Assembly (NCBI GenBank): GCA_964019655.1
Contig: CAXHTR010000008.1
Location: 186,001 to 250,000 of the forward strand
Direction: 5' to 3'
DNA from: Perkinsela sp. pyNocScin1
Taxonomy: Eukaryota; Euglenozoa; Kinetoplastea; Prokinetoplastida; Perkinselidae
DNA: 64,000 nucleotides
The position numbers and the translations under genes were made by a program. Within the stretch, counting starts at the first letter, position 1; each line of letters begins with the position of its first letter. Positions 44,816-54,997 of this stretch are shown here, in pieces. Under the pieces are notes generated by a model, which was not told where the DNA came from, searched no databases, and saw nothing but the letters and a program-made list of their open reading frames with translations.

Positions 44816-46672
44816 ATGAATCGTGAGATACAAAGAGCATTCGTTGCAAGGAATATAGTTCAAATTGTAAACTATATTCTTAATGAAGCCCCAAGTAATA
44901 AAGAGCTTCAGTTTCTTCAAGAAGCGCAAATGCGTCCACCTTCCACCGAATTTCGAGATGCATGTATCAGTCGCTTTCTTTCCATTGATCTAAGTCCTGC
45001 AGATAAAATTCATCATCGAAGGGTTTTGTATCATTTATTGGTCAATAGTCTCTTGTACCCAAGTGATTTTGGCGCGAAAAGTGCGTTGTGCCTAACAGCT
45101 ACAATACTTATACCTCTTCTTCGGTCTTTGTGCAGAGTAGCAGCCAATAACCTCGCTACAAGAGACATATTCTTTTTTCTTGCTCGATTTCTTCTTGAAG
45201 CGCTTGTTGCAAGAGTCACAAAACATGATAAAGATTGTGCCCACGTTTATGTCCCCCTTTTGGCAGCAAAGCATGAAAGCTTGCTCGATTTCATTGACTT
45301 TAGCGGCTTGCGCCAAGTTCTTGGGAAAATCAATAACAATTTCAGGTTTTCTTTATGCGATAGCGTGAAACTACAGTACAGGATGTTCTGCCCGTTCTTC
45401 ACGTACTTCGATGACTCGTGTGCACGCAGCGTCTTGCATCTGCTTTCAGATTTGAATAATATGCGGATTAAAGACGGCGAAAATCCGATATTTCTCTCTC
45501 ATTGTGATTACGCGAAGCTTCTGCATTCAAAAAATGTTTTGTTTGAAGAAGTCATCGGTATCTTAAAAGACCTCGCGCATGAGTCAGCAGCGACTTCTGA
45601 TAATATTGGGACAGTGAAGTCTTCATCTTTACAGGGGACCCAGAAAAGCGTGCAATGTGATCTCGATGAACAAACTACACGTGAAACGTGGGGGACTATT
45701 TTCAGTCAGCCCCTTGCAACAGCGCTCACCTCTAAATTTCCACACAGCATAAAAGCCGCAGCATGTCGGGAAGATGAAGATGAAGTCCTGATGTGCAGCA
45801 TCTGCCAAGCGCGTTTCACACCGTTTCCAAGTGCGCACATACTTGACACCGACAGTATTTCTGAGATTCTTCATTGCATAACATCAAAGGCATGCGACGC
45901 GGCAAAGGCTGAGCTTCTTTCATTTGAGGAGAAACTTTCAGAAAGAAGCAAATTCACAGAGCGTCTGTTCTCTATTGATGCGCTTAATGTCGGCTATTAT
46001 GCAAAGTCGCGGTGGTCAAAGGATCAAATCAAACAAGCGGAAGAATTAGAATCAAATAGACGTATTCCACCCCGATACAGTCAAATTGATGCTCTGGTGA
46101 ACGATCTTTTTGAAAGGGGTGTGAAAGCACATGAAATACAGATCATTTTGCCTGAAAAACATTGCATGGCAGCTGTTGATTATCCTGAGAACATGGATAT
46201 TTTAAACAGATGGAGGAATCATGGGATACTTTTAGAGTGCCCGGATGGCATTTCAGACGACGTATATTGGCTATTATTGGCACTTTATCACTGGGAGAAG
46301 CATAAGAGCAGCATAGGTAAAGTGTTCATAGTGTCTAACGACCAAATGCGTGACCACCAAGTGAAAATCGAAGCGGGTGGTAACAGAGGTCTTCTTGCAC
46401 TCTTTAAACAATGGAAAAGTGCCGTGCAAGTGTTCTATGAAATAAGGGATGAAACAACATGTGATTCATCGACCCCATCTGCATGCAAAAGTTCTTTGAA
46501 GATGAAGCTTCATTTTCCGCCAAAGCTTATGCATGCGATTCAGATTTCAGAATCCTGTATACATGTTCCATTTGATCAAAATGAGTTGCATACAAGCATT
46601 AGGGAGAATAACTCGCAAGCTCATCGATCTGATGCTTCTGATACCATTCAATGGCTATGTATCAGTACTTAA
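44816..46672 (+). CDS. PRORP: Protein-only RNase P (PRORP)
   Basis: The 618-residue protein has an N-terminal helical-repeat part and a C-terminal NYN metallonuclease. All landmarks are present: zinc ligands C327-x2-C330, H583 (in IHVPF) and C615 (in QWLC), and catalytic acidic residues D388 (SIDALNV), D481-D482 (SDDVYW), D509 and D513 (SNDQMRDH). PRORP cuts the 5' leader from pre-tRNA without RNA. Kinetoplastids use PRORP in place of RNA-based RNase P. No clear presequence is visible, so a nuclear form is likelier than a mitochondrial one. A seven-codon upstream ORF (ATG 44803) overlaps the start; the acceptor is the CTCTTTCTCATAG tract. Confidence 0.93.
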   Translation: MNREIQRAFVARNIVQIVNYILNEAPSNKELQFLQEAQMRPPSTEFRDACISRFLSIDLSPADKIHHRRVLYHLLVNSLLYPSDFGAKSALCLTATILIPLLRSLCRVAANNLATRDIFFFLARFLLEALVARVTKHDKDCAHVYVPLLAAKHESLLDFIDFSGLRQVLGKINNNFRFSLCDSVKLQYRMFCPFFTYFDDSCARSVLHLLSDLNNMRIKDGENPIFLSHCDYAKLLHSKNVLFEEVIGILKDLAHESAATSDNIGTVKSSSLQGTQKSVQCDLDEQTTRETWGTIFSQPLATALTSKFPHSIKAAACREDEDEVLMCSICQARFTPFPSAHILDTDSISEILHCITSKACDAAKAELLSFEEKLSERSKFTERLFSIDALNVGYYAKSRWSKDQIKQAEELESNRRIPPRYSQIDALVNDLFERGVKAHEIQIILPEKHCMAAVDYPENMDILNRWRNHGILLECPDGISDDVYWLLLALYHWEKHKSSIGKVFIVSNDQMRDHQVKIEAGGNRGLLALFKQWKSAVQVFYEIRDETTCDSSTPSACKSSLKMKLHFPPKLMHAIQISESCIHVPFDQNELHTSIRENNSQAHRSDASDTIQWLCIST

Positions 46673-46748
46673 GGTGTGACTCATGTCAGCTCTAGCTTGA
46701 TGCTCTCTGTATCAATTGGCAACCCTTGCTTAATTTAGTGATAAAGTA

Positions 46749-49700
46749 ATGGCCTTTTATCCACCAAGAGAGCATCTTGATGTCCTCGTTCCACTCATCG
46801 AAAAGTGCTCAGGCGCTGAAGCTATTGCATCGCTAGGTACGATATACGAGCATATAGCCGCAGGAGGTATGGAAAGCATCAATACGATTGCTTTCATATT
46901 CTCCGCTGGCCAAGATGCAGGCATTCATCCGAGCCTATGCCTCTCTTGTGGCTTCATTTTGAAATCAATACTCAGAAAAATACAATCTGATCGCACAGAG
47001 TTCAACCAAGATATGGTTGAAGCACAGAATATCAGCAATATTGGAGACGCCAGCCTCAGCCGAGAGCTTCTTTGCTCAATGATGCAGCGTGAAAGCAACA
47101 ATTACCGTCTTTCGCACGCCTTGCACGAGGCAGTTCGAGGAAACACCATTTTTCACACGCTGCTTCTCAAGGCTATCGGACGATCTGACTCCACCGGTCT
47201 TTCGCCAATACAAAAGAATGCAGCATCGGTCATCGCAGAGTATGTTCGCATATACGGGCTGCATAGCTTTGCAGGACACTCAGTTTTCCAGAGTTCACTA
47301 GCTAGTATACGACAATACCTACAGTTGGATGGAGCAACGGTAGATAGAGCAGATATTTTCGATAATATAACAAGACCCCTTCGCTGCGAGAATATACTGC
47401 TTCTCTTGTGCTGTAAAATATGCCTCACTACTTCACACTGGACATCGCAGCAACTAAGCACTAACGTGCGGCAGTGGCTCGAAATTTTGCAAGATATGCA
47501 TAGGTCTCACGCCGCGAACTCTCCCGAAGCAAATTTTCTTTCTCATTTTTTGAGTACCCCAGATGACTGCGGCGTAAACAATGTACGTGTGTTTATTGGA
47601 CACATTCATCTCCTTGTTGTGCTTTTGGAAGAGATGCCGATTGAGATTCTCTGTAGAAGAACCAATTTTGCGAATCCGTCGCTAGATTTTGATGCATCGC
47701 TTTCGCTCCTTGAAGCTTTCATGGGTCTTTTGCTGCTGCCAGCTTCGTCAAATGCACAGAAAATCGGCATCGACATTCGCAGTGCCTACTTGATCGCAGA
47801 TATTGCTCTAAATGGAGTTCTTCTTCTTATGAATGGACGCCGCATCGAAAAAAGCGAGCTTGAAAAGGCTAGTGGGGAGCATAGCAAAGGGAAAGAGCTG
47901 CTTGTCGAACAAATTCTGACCATTGAGAATAGCACAAACTGGAGCTTTGATCAGCTTTTGCCATATTTCTTCAGTGCTGTCACTTTTTCGTCTGATGCAG
48001 TCGACATTCTAACACAGGCACTCATACGGTTCTTCATGGAATGCCTTACTGCCGAGAATAGAGAAAATGTCGGAGGTTCCTTATGGTATTCTCTTGAAAA
48101 GAACGCGTGCGCTGTCTTCATAGAAATTCTTTCCTTTAATGCAGCAGCGTCAAGCTCACCGCTTTTTCTCTCACACTTGGGTGGTATCTGTAAATTTTTA
48201 CTGGAAAAAATAGAGCGGATTCTTGCGCTGCCTGATAACAGTCAAATCTACTCCCTCAATAGTATGAAAGCTTTATCACTGAATAGGCCGCACGATATGG
48301 AGCTCAAAAACGCAGACGCAATAATATCCATTGCGTCGGTTTCGCTCGATTTCTTCTTGAGCCTCCTAGAAACTCAAGTAGGTTTAAACGCACTAGGTGA
48401 CATGCTGCCCGATGTCATACCGATAGCTATGACTCTCCTCGCCTTTACCTCCGAGGAGCTCCAGCAGGAGTTTGATTCGACCAGCGATGACTACCGAATA
48501 GCAGATCATTCCGCTGACATTAAGCGCCAGCCCATCATCCGACCAGAGGACCGATCTGCTGCAGCAGCTTCCGAGAGTGAGTCTACGCAGCATGGTGATG
48601 GCGAAAATGAAAGCGATCACGAGGACGATGAGGTCAGCCAGTGGTCCTTGCGCATGTCATCTGGTTTGCTGCTGGACGAACTAGCCTGCACCTATGGTGA
48701 CAAGGCGGTCAGCCTCATCGCGCCAGAGATTCACGCGAGAATACTCCAGTTTCATCAGTCCAATGGTGGACAGTGCCAATGGATCGCTCTTGAGGCAGCT
48801 CTACTTGGGTTTGGCGCCATATCTGAGGGTGCCGAAGTGTGCTTCCCAGATGAAGCTCTCTTAAATCTTGCAGTCGCAGCCTTAAATGTTGCTCGGGGCT
48901 CTATCGAATCCCACACTCTCGCGCAAGTCATGGCATTTTGGTCACTTTCCAAGTATGCTCCGTTAATTCTCGAAAACGCAACGAACCCAGAGCAGTCACA
49001 ATCGCTTTGTATCAACCTTCTCACTGAGACCCTTTCCTCGTCCCTTGTCCTTATGCAGACAACCGAAAGTAAGCTTGTGCAGGACGCGGCATGCTCCTGC
49101 CTCCTCGCATTCCTCCACGCGCTGCCAAAACCGAGCGAATCGGTTCGGTCAGTATTCTCGCTTGCACCGACGCTCGTGGCTGGCATCGTGGACACCTTCA
49201 GTATCTGCTACTATCGCTTCCAGATGAAGAACAAGTGCTTGCTCTTTTCAATCGTGAATGAGCTCTGCAAGTACGACATCAGCCTGGCAACAATCAGCGC
49301 CGATCAGCAGAGCGGTGTGCGTGATGGTCATCAATCCGATTTCTTTGACCTTTCGTTATCAAAATTTGCGGTCCATGTTCCAGATATAGCGACGCTCGTT
49401 GACAGCTTCATTCCCTCGCTGGATAACCACGGGCTACCCGACATATCGATGTTTGCGAATCTCTCGAAGGAATCGAAAGTTATGCTTCCTTATATGCTCT
49501 CTACCAGCTCGTACGTAATTGGATACCTTTTCCATGCGAATGCGAGTGAGGCTCTCTCTCTCATGGGTCTGCGCTGGGTGAAATTTGCAGTGTACGCGTA
49601 TATTGCAATGGGCAAAGAGCGCTGCCATTGCCAGAAGCACCGGGAGGATACAGACGAAGGCGTCGATGATATCATTCTCGGGTCTCTCTACGTACTGCTG

Positions 49701-50705
49701 GCAGCTGCGTCGAGTGAAAAATATCTGCATCGTGCCGTTGAGCCTCTATTCTTTGGAAGAAACCAGGATTTGTTCACCGCGTTTGGCCAAGTACTTTTGC
49801 AGCTGACGTGCAGCGACGATACAGCTAACATCCTCCGGAAAAATACTATTGCTGAGTTTTCCATGCGATTTTTAGCTTCATGCACCAAATCTTACGCAAA
49901 GCATGGTGTCGAGAGTGCCCCACTCGTGACAACAGACTTTCGCTCGCCATTCCACTTTTTTGCCCAGATTGAGCGGAAAGTGTGCGGTAGCCAACTGGCA
50001 AACGATGGCCAAATTTCAGTGCTCCGCATGCTTCTCATATTGTCGTCGAAGTCTGCCGCTCTGTGTGTGGGCAAGGAAGGTGAGTCCGAATTTTCGCAGC
50101 GGGTGTTTCTTTCTGCTTTAAAGGACATCCCACACGTCATTGCGCTGCAAAAGTTACTAAATGAACGCTGGGTGCAGAACATCAGCGATAATATGCTGGG
50201 TATTGCGCAAAATGCCAGTTGCGCCTGGAAGACAAGGGTCCTTGCGTGCGAGTGCATTGCTTCCTTTGGCACCTTATACGCCAATTTTTTTGTTCCCGTA
50301 GAGGGGCTGCAGATCACAGAAATAGTGCGATTGCTTTTGTCAGAGGATCTGTGCCATGTGGACCTCCCTGGGCTATTCCAGATTATGCTCGCATTCACGC
50401 AGCGGCAAGCGAAACATCTCGATTCCAATTTGGGGAGTGCATTCTTTAGCGGAGAATTCGTCGATCTACTGCTGCGGTCAGCGAGCAAGCCAGCAGATGA
50501 TTGCAAAGATATCGTGCGCTTTATCTTGGACGCATTGTGTGGCGAAGGCGCGTCCATTGATGGTCTTGACGTTCAGGCTTTAGCGATATTGCGGCGAAAT
50601 TTCCGTACATTCTTGATGAGCTATTACAATATGAAAGGTAAAGTGTATTGCGTTCCTGTGTTCGAGAAAGTATCTGAATTCTATGGAGTTCCCATCAATC
50701 TTTGA
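46749..50705 (+). CDS. Importin-beta family karyopherin (transportin/importin-9-like)
   Basis: The 1318-residue protein is built of HEAT-like helical repeats throughout. Near residues 610-640 an acidic loop (ESESTQHGDGENESDHEDDE) is followed by WSLRMSSGLLLDELACTYGD, matching the 'acidic loop then W-N/S-L-R-x-x-S/A-x-x-L-D-x-L' of transportins and importin-9. The next repeats (EAALLGFGAISEG; AFWSLSKYAPLI) match the 'LGAIAEG ... WTLSRYA' pattern. Such proteins carry cargo through nuclear pores under Ran control. It is about 300-400 residues longer than typical, and the two subfamilies cannot be separated by eye. Confidence 0.7.
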   Translation: MAFYPPREHLDVLVPLIEKCSGAEAIASLGTIYEHIAAGGMESINTIAFIFSAGQDAGIHPSLCLSCGFILKSILRKIQSDRTEFNQDMVEAQNISNIGDASLSRELLCSMMQRESNNYRLSHALHEAVRGNTIFHTLLLKAIGRSDSTGLSPIQKNAASVIAEYVRIYGLHSFAGHSVFQSSLASIRQYLQLDGATVDRADIFDNITRPLRCENILLLLCCKICLTTSHWTSQQLSTNVRQWLEILQDMHRSHAANSPEANFLSHFLSTPDDCGVNNVRVFIGHIHLLVVLLEEMPIEILCRRTNFANPSLDFDASLSLLEAFMGLLLLPASSNAQKIGIDIRSAYLIADIALNGVLLLMNGRRIEKSELEKASGEHSKGKELLVEQILTIENSTNWSFDQLLPYFFSAVTFSSDAVDILTQALIRFFMECLTAENRENVGGSLWYSLEKNACAVFIEILSFNAAASSSPLFLSHLGGICKFLLEKIERILALPDNSQIYSLNSMKALSLNRPHDMELKNADAIISIASVSLDFFLSLLETQVGLNALGDMLPDVIPIAMTLLAFTSEELQQEFDSTSDDYRIADHSADIKRQPIIRPEDRSAAAASESESTQHGDGENESDHEDDEVSQWSLRMSSGLLLDELACTYGDKAVSLIAPEIHARILQFHQSNGGQCQWIALEAALLGFGAISEGAEVCFPDEALLNLAVAALNVARGSIESHTLAQVMAFWSLSKYAPLILENATNPEQSQSLCINLLTETLSSSLVLMQTTESKLVQDAACSCLLAFLHALPKPSESVRSVFSLAPTLVAGIVDTFSICYYRFQMKNKCLLFSIVNELCKYDISLATISADQQSGVRDGHQSDFFDLSLSKFAVHVPDIATLVDSFIPSLDNHGLPDISMFANLSKESKVMLPYMLSTSSYVIGYLFHANASEALSLMGLRWVKFAVYAYIAMGKERCHCQKHREDTDEGVDDIILGSLYVLLAAASSEKYLHRAVEPLFFGRNQDLFTAFGQVLLQLTCSDDTANILRKNTIAEFSMRFLASCTKSYAKHGVESAPLVTTDFRSPFHFFAQIERKVCGSQLANDGQISVLRMLLILSSKSAALCVGKEGESEFSQRVFLSALKDIPHVIALQKLLNERWVQNISDNMLGIAQNASCAWKTRVLACECIASFGTLYANFFVPVEGLQITEIVRLLLSEDLCHVDLPGLFQIMLAFTQRQAKHLDSNLGSAFFSGEFVDLLLRSASKPADDCKDIVRFILDALCGEGASIDGLDVQALAILRRNFRTFLMSYYNMKGKVYCVPVFEKVSEFYGVPINL

Positions 50706-50808
50706 TGCGGAAAAATGCTCTAGATAGTCGACATCATGCATGCTTAACAAGTCACCGTTGACATGAAATTCTTTTTTTTTCTATTCATTCTGTTCTTGTC
50801 TAACGTCG

Positions 50809-51837
50809 ATGCTCCAATTTCTTCTTCACAGGTTAAACGGTGGTGCGAGCGCGCACCGCACAGTCGTCTCCGCTGCAATCAGATTTATGCATGATGGGGG
50901 CGCAGACATCATTGACCCAGACAACCCACTGCAGCACGCTACATCGAGCCAGTCCCCAACACCTCTCCGTAGTACTGACGCGGCGCTACACCACCACTTT
51001 ACTGATATTAAACAGTCTGTCCACAACCTTGCTCGCTGCATCGAAAGGGAGATCGATGAAGAGACGAAATTGCGTGCCACAGCAAACGCTGATGGGTCGC
51101 CATCACCCTTCTTTCCCGCGGATGCGCACAACACTGATTATGCGTGGAAATGTCAGCACGTCATTGGGAGCAGGTGGCTACGGCTGCATCGGCTTTGGAA
51201 TGAAGCCGTAGAGGCAGGTGCTGACGAAAGCCTCGAAGAGCATTCCATCGACATACCGCTACCGTCTCTCGACCAGCAGTTTGATGAGAACCAGCAGGAT
51301 ATGCACGCCACAGGTCACCATCCATTTACGCTGTGCATTCATAACCGCTCGAAGGGCACGTCTATCGAGCTCACAATGGACATTGTCAACAACGAAATCG
51401 TGCTAGACAGCGTCTTTCCGACGCAAAAAATCCCCGAGAACCCACGTGCGGATACGCGCTCTATGCCCGAGCCCGCAGCAAGCGGCGACGGGCCATTCGA
51501 CATCGCGCATGATGCAGCAAGCAGAAACTTTGTTCAAAAGCACCTCAACTTCCAAGGCCCGTGTCTGACCGAATCGGTGTATGATTCACACACTTCGAGC
51601 AGAGACGCAGCGTCGCCCATTGACAACGAGCTCTTAGCGCTGAAGCGAAAAGTGCAGAACCGCATTATGTCATTTTTGCGGGTCAGGGGCCTGCTGCACA
51701 GTGAGCATGAGAAAGTCACAACAAAAGGTGTCGTCATGCATGAAAAGTGGAGCCGCTGGGTTTCTGAGCAAATTCACAGCCACGAGCAGAAAGAGTATGA
51801 CCGATGGCTCACGAGTATGCGGAATTTCGTTGACTGA
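50809..51837 (+). CDS. MAM33: p22/p32 (MAM33/C1QBP) mitochondrial matrix protein
   Basis: The 342-residue protein has an N-terminal presequence-like stretch (LQFLLHRLNGGASAHRTVVSAAIRF). The MAM33 fold is visible as a first helix (FTDIKQSVHNLARCIEREIDEE), beta strands (FTLCIHNRSKGTSIELTMDIVNNEIVLDSVF) and two C-terminal helices (LALKRKVQNRIMSFLRVRGL; YDRWLTSMRNFV). Family members form acidic donut trimers in the mitochondrial matrix; the trypanosome p22 binds a RNA-editing cytidine deaminase-related factor. It is longer than p32 because of a roughly 80-residue insert before the strands. The ATG follows a T-rich leader. Confidence 0.85.
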   Translation: MLQFLLHRLNGGASAHRTVVSAAIRFMHDGGADIIDPDNPLQHATSSQSPTPLRSTDAALHHHFTDIKQSVHNLARCIEREIDEETKLRATANADGSPSPFFPADAHNTDYAWKCQHVIGSRWLRLHRLWNEAVEAGADESLEEHSIDIPLPSLDQQFDENQQDMHATGHHPFTLCIHNRSKGTSIELTMDIVNNEIVLDSVFPTQKIPENPRADTRSMPEPAASGDGPFDIAHDAASRNFVQKHLNFQGPCLTESVYDSHTSSRDAASPIDNELLALKRKVQNRIMSFLRVRGLLHSEHEKVTTKGVVMHEKWSRWVSEQIHSHEQKEYDRWLTSMRNFVD

Positions 51838-51945
51838 TTCGTTTCAAGTGACGTTGACTGATTGGCTCAAAGACCCTGTTTTCCTCGTATTGTATGTATA
51901 TTCATTAACCTTTTCAAGTAGCAATGCTCAATTCGCGCAAAAAAG

Positions 51946-54552
51946 ATGTCGATGGAAAATGATGGGTGTCATCGTGTGCCAACACGATCCCGAGCGCCCT
52001 CCGGCATTCCGAAGACCCCCACTGCCGAGGGCCAACCAGTCCCATCGGAGCAAAAAAGAAGCCCATTTACGAAGTCCGCAGCTCCAGTGCTCTCAGCAAA
52101 AAAGCCTACGCCAATGCAGAGCAGTCATGTCTCGCCACAGACAGCAGAACGCGCTCATCTTATCGAGAAGTTCAATTTCGAGAATTTCGCCTATTCCAAA
52201 AACTCAAATAGTACAACAAGTAAGCTACCTGTGATCTCGAGGCCAGCGCAAACGCGCGTTGAAGTCAGTGCTACAGCTCCACTACAGCGACCTGTGACCC
52301 CAGTGCCGGCTCAAACGCGCGTTGAAGATATTGCTTCAAATCCAACAGCGGCCCGGGTCCGAATTACATTTGAGGTGATCTTTCACGACGATACCGATGC
52401 ACTCCGCGTTTGCATTCGACACGCACGCTCATGTAAGCAGCAAGATGCACCAACCATGAGTGCAAAAATTGTCCCTGACGCTGTGCTAGTCGGGCTGATC
52501 GCAAAAGTTACCGAAAAGAGCTTTAGCAACCAGAAGCGCTCTGGCTTCCTTCACCATTGCAAAGTATCATTCATCGGCGACGCTGTCGAACGCTTTCACT
52601 TTCCGCTGCAGCAGTACGCGTCGATCTGCAAAGTGATCGCGGACTTTGAGGCCTCGCACGGGCGCTCGCTCGCCAACGTTGAGTTCAAAATGCTTCCACA
52701 GCACATCACGGAAGAAGTCGAGCGCCTTCTGAGCGCGCAGGCACGATCAAGCGCAGGGAATCTTCAAAGTAGCGAGGCAGGGGCGATGCACGGTGGGTCC
52801 ACCACTGGTTTGAGCCAGGAAGCCTCGCAGCGGGCAGACGCTCTGCCCTTCAACCTCCCAAGGGGCCTGTTCAACGTGCTGCTCCCATATCAGAAGCAAG
52901 CGCTCGATTTCGCGATCAACACGTGCGACGGGCGCGTCTACATCGCCGACGATATGGGCCTCGGTAAGACGCTCGAAGCGATCTCGCTGTCACTCCACTA
53001 TAGCGCGCACTGGCCGCTCCTTGTGATCACGCCGTCATCGCTGAAGCACCAGTGGAAGAATGAGCTTGAAAAGTGGATCCCAGTGCTGCAAACTGGTGGC
53101 GCGGAAAATTCTAAGAAGAAAGGGGTGCGGTTGAGCATGGATCAGGAGAAAATTGCCATTATCGAAAAGGCCGCCGACTTTTCCGCATGCGTCGAGCGGG
53201 AGACGGGTAAGCTCCCCGGCAGAGTCCTCGTCTACATCATATCCTATTCGCTCGCCTCGACGCTGACAAAGGAACTCACGCGCGCGGCGTTCGACATCGT
53301 CATATGCGACGAAGCACACTATCTGAAGGGCCAGGATGCAAAGCGTAGCAAGGCGATCAAGTCTATCGTTGCAAACACCTCGCGCATTATCCTGCTGAGT
53401 GGTACACCGGCGCTCTCGCGCCCGCTTGAGCTCTACCAGCAGCTCGAGCTGCTCATGCGCGGTAAGCGCGCGCTGACGTTTAAGGCCTACGGTGAGCGCT
53501 ACTGCACCACCGACGCGATCAGCTGCGAGGAAACAATGCAGAGTTCGAAGCCTTCGCAAAAGTTGCAGTACGCGCGGCGGTTCCTCTCACCGAAGGCACA
53601 GTTCTCGATATCGCAGAAAGACATGTATTCGGGGCACTCGCACCTTGACGAGCTCCGCTGGTACCTGCAGCGCACGGTGATGATTCGACGGAACAAGAAG
53701 GAAGTCCTTGAGCAGCTTCTACCGCAGAAGAAGCGCAGCCACATTTTACTCAAAATAGAAGCAGCGAAGAAGGGGCCGATCAAAAGTGAAGAGAGCGCCG
53801 CCTCGATTGCACCCGGCCTTGAAAGCTGGCTGGCGCAGCCGCCAGCGGCACCGTCACCGGGACCTATGGAAATTCCGGCAAACACAACAGTGAAAAAAGA
53901 AACTGTTCAGCTTTTCTATGAAGCGTCGCTCATGAAGGTCGACGCTGTGTGCGCCTACCTTGCTGAGTACCTCCAAACGTGCTTCGTGCGCCCAGACGAT
54001 AAAGTTGTTATTTTTGCGCACCACACGGAGATGCTGAACCGTATTGAGTCGATAATCAATGCTTCCCGCCACGGCAAAGGCCCGGGCGAGAGCCAGGCGA
54101 GCTTCTTGGGCAAGCAGACTGCACAGTACAGCTATATTCGGATCGACGGTACAACGCCGATCGCGACACGGGCATTTCTGATTGAATGCTTTCAGAAGCA
54201 GAATGCGTACAAGATCGCGCTGTGCTCACTCCTCGCCGTCGGTGTCGGCGTGAATTTTTGCGCCGCGCGAACGTGCATTTTTGCCGAGCTGTACTGGACC
54301 CCGGCTGTGCTTATTCAAGCCGAGGACAGAATTCACCGGCTTGGCCAGAAGGGCAGCAGCGATGAGAATGACGGGACCGCGATATACGAGCGCAGCGTTG
54401 AGATTCTCTACTTGATCGGCCAGGGCACGTTCGACGAGTCGCTGTGGTCACTCGTGCAGAAAAAGTTTTCCATCATGTCCAAGATGCTTGAGAACAAGAA
54501 TGAGCGAATGCAATACACGATGAAAGATAGGAAGCGGATAGCAGACAGCTAG
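51946..54552 (+). CDS. SMARCAL1: SMARCAL1-like SNF2 annealing helicase
   Basis: The 868-residue protein has an unstructured N-terminus (to about 120), a region resembling a HARP domain (about 125-240) and the SNF2 core. Motif I is DDMGLGKT (335-342), motif II DEAH (455-458), motif III LSGTPALSRP, motif V GVGVNF, and motif VI QAEDRIHRLGQ. 'PYQKQALDFAI', 'VYIADDMGLGKT' and 'TPALSRPLELYQQL' are typical of SMARCAL1 and ZRANB3. These enzymes re-anneal RPA-coated single strands and regress forks. No RPA-binding motif is obvious. An insert of about 60 residues lies between the two lobes. A short upstream ORF precedes the ATG. Confidence 0.92.
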   Translation: MSMENDGCHRVPTRSRAPSGIPKTPTAEGQPVPSEQKRSPFTKSAAPVLSAKKPTPMQSSHVSPQTAERAHLIEKFNFENFAYSKNSNSTTSKLPVISRPAQTRVEVSATAPLQRPVTPVPAQTRVEDIASNPTAARVRITFEVIFHDDTDALRVCIRHARSCKQQDAPTMSAKIVPDAVLVGLIAKVTEKSFSNQKRSGFLHHCKVSFIGDAVERFHFPLQQYASICKVIADFEASHGRSLANVEFKMLPQHITEEVERLLSAQARSSAGNLQSSEAGAMHGGSTTGLSQEASQRADALPFNLPRGLFNVLLPYQKQALDFAINTCDGRVYIADDMGLGKTLEAISLSLHYSAHWPLLVITPSSLKHQWKNELEKWIPVLQTGGAENSKKKGVRLSMDQEKIAIIEKAADFSACVERETGKLPGRVLVYIISYSLASTLTKELTRAAFDIVICDEAHYLKGQDAKRSKAIKSIVANTSRIILLSGTPALSRPLELYQQLELLMRGKRALTFKAYGERYCTTDAISCEETMQSSKPSQKLQYARRFLSPKAQFSISQKDMYSGHSHLDELRWYLQRTVMIRRNKKEVLEQLLPQKKRSHILLKIEAAKKGPIKSEESAASIAPGLESWLAQPPAAPSPGPMEIPANTTVKKETVQLFYEASLMKVDAVCAYLAEYLQTCFVRPDDKVVIFAHHTEMLNRIESIINASRHGKGPGESQASFLGKQTAQYSYIRIDGTTPIATRAFLIECFQKQNAYKIALCSLLAVGVGVNFCAARTCIFAELYWTPAVLIQAEDRIHRLGQKGSSDENDGTAIYERSVEILYLIGQGTFDESLWSLVQKKFSIMSKMLENKNERMQYTMKDRKRIADS

Positions 54553-54721
54553 GTCGACATAGAAGAAGCCGTTGTGCACCAACGTCACACTTCGCTGCGC
54601 ATGCGCAGCGATCTTCTTGACGCCCTATCTCTTTCACCATTCCTGTGGTGCCCGTTAAGAAGCGATGTGAGATCGGCTCGCCGAGCACATACTTTTTCGA
54701 ATTTTTTTATTTACCATTGCA

Positions 54722-54997
54722 ATGGCAGAGGGCAAATTTTTCTTTGCTGGGAGAACTTACACAATAAATAAGGACTCTGACGACGTCATGGATCCGAGTG
54801 GCCACATCGTGGGCAACTTGCGAGACGTCGTGAGCGATATGGCAGATCCTGTAAAAAACAGAAAAGAGCCGTCCACAAGTTCGCAGGGCGAGACAAAGCG
54901 ATCGACTCGTTTCGCACCGAAGTCGAACTTCAATGCGCGCATATCGAGCATACGCAGCTCCATCAAAACCATGTCCATCAGCAATCGATCGCGGTAG
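54722..54997 (+). CDS. Small basic hypothetical protein (91 residues)
   Basis: The product is small, with a folded-looking N-terminus (KFFFAGRTYTINKDSDD) and a basic serine/arginine-rich C-terminal half (RSTRFAPKSNFNARISSIRSSIKTM). It ends the long plus block. The T-rich tract runs right up to the ATG, and the first AG after it is inside the second codon, so the true start may be a later ATG (54788). No family is recognised. Confidence 0.5.
   Translation: MAEGKFFFAGRTYTINKDSDDVMDPSGHIVGNLRDVVSDMADPVKNRKEPSTSSQGETKRSTRFAPKSNFNARISSIRSSIKTMSISNRSR

Noticed and set aside
53035-53559. Minus-strand frame of 174 codons inside the SMARCAL1-like gene
   Set aside because: Antisense shadow in a GC-richer region where long chance frames are common.
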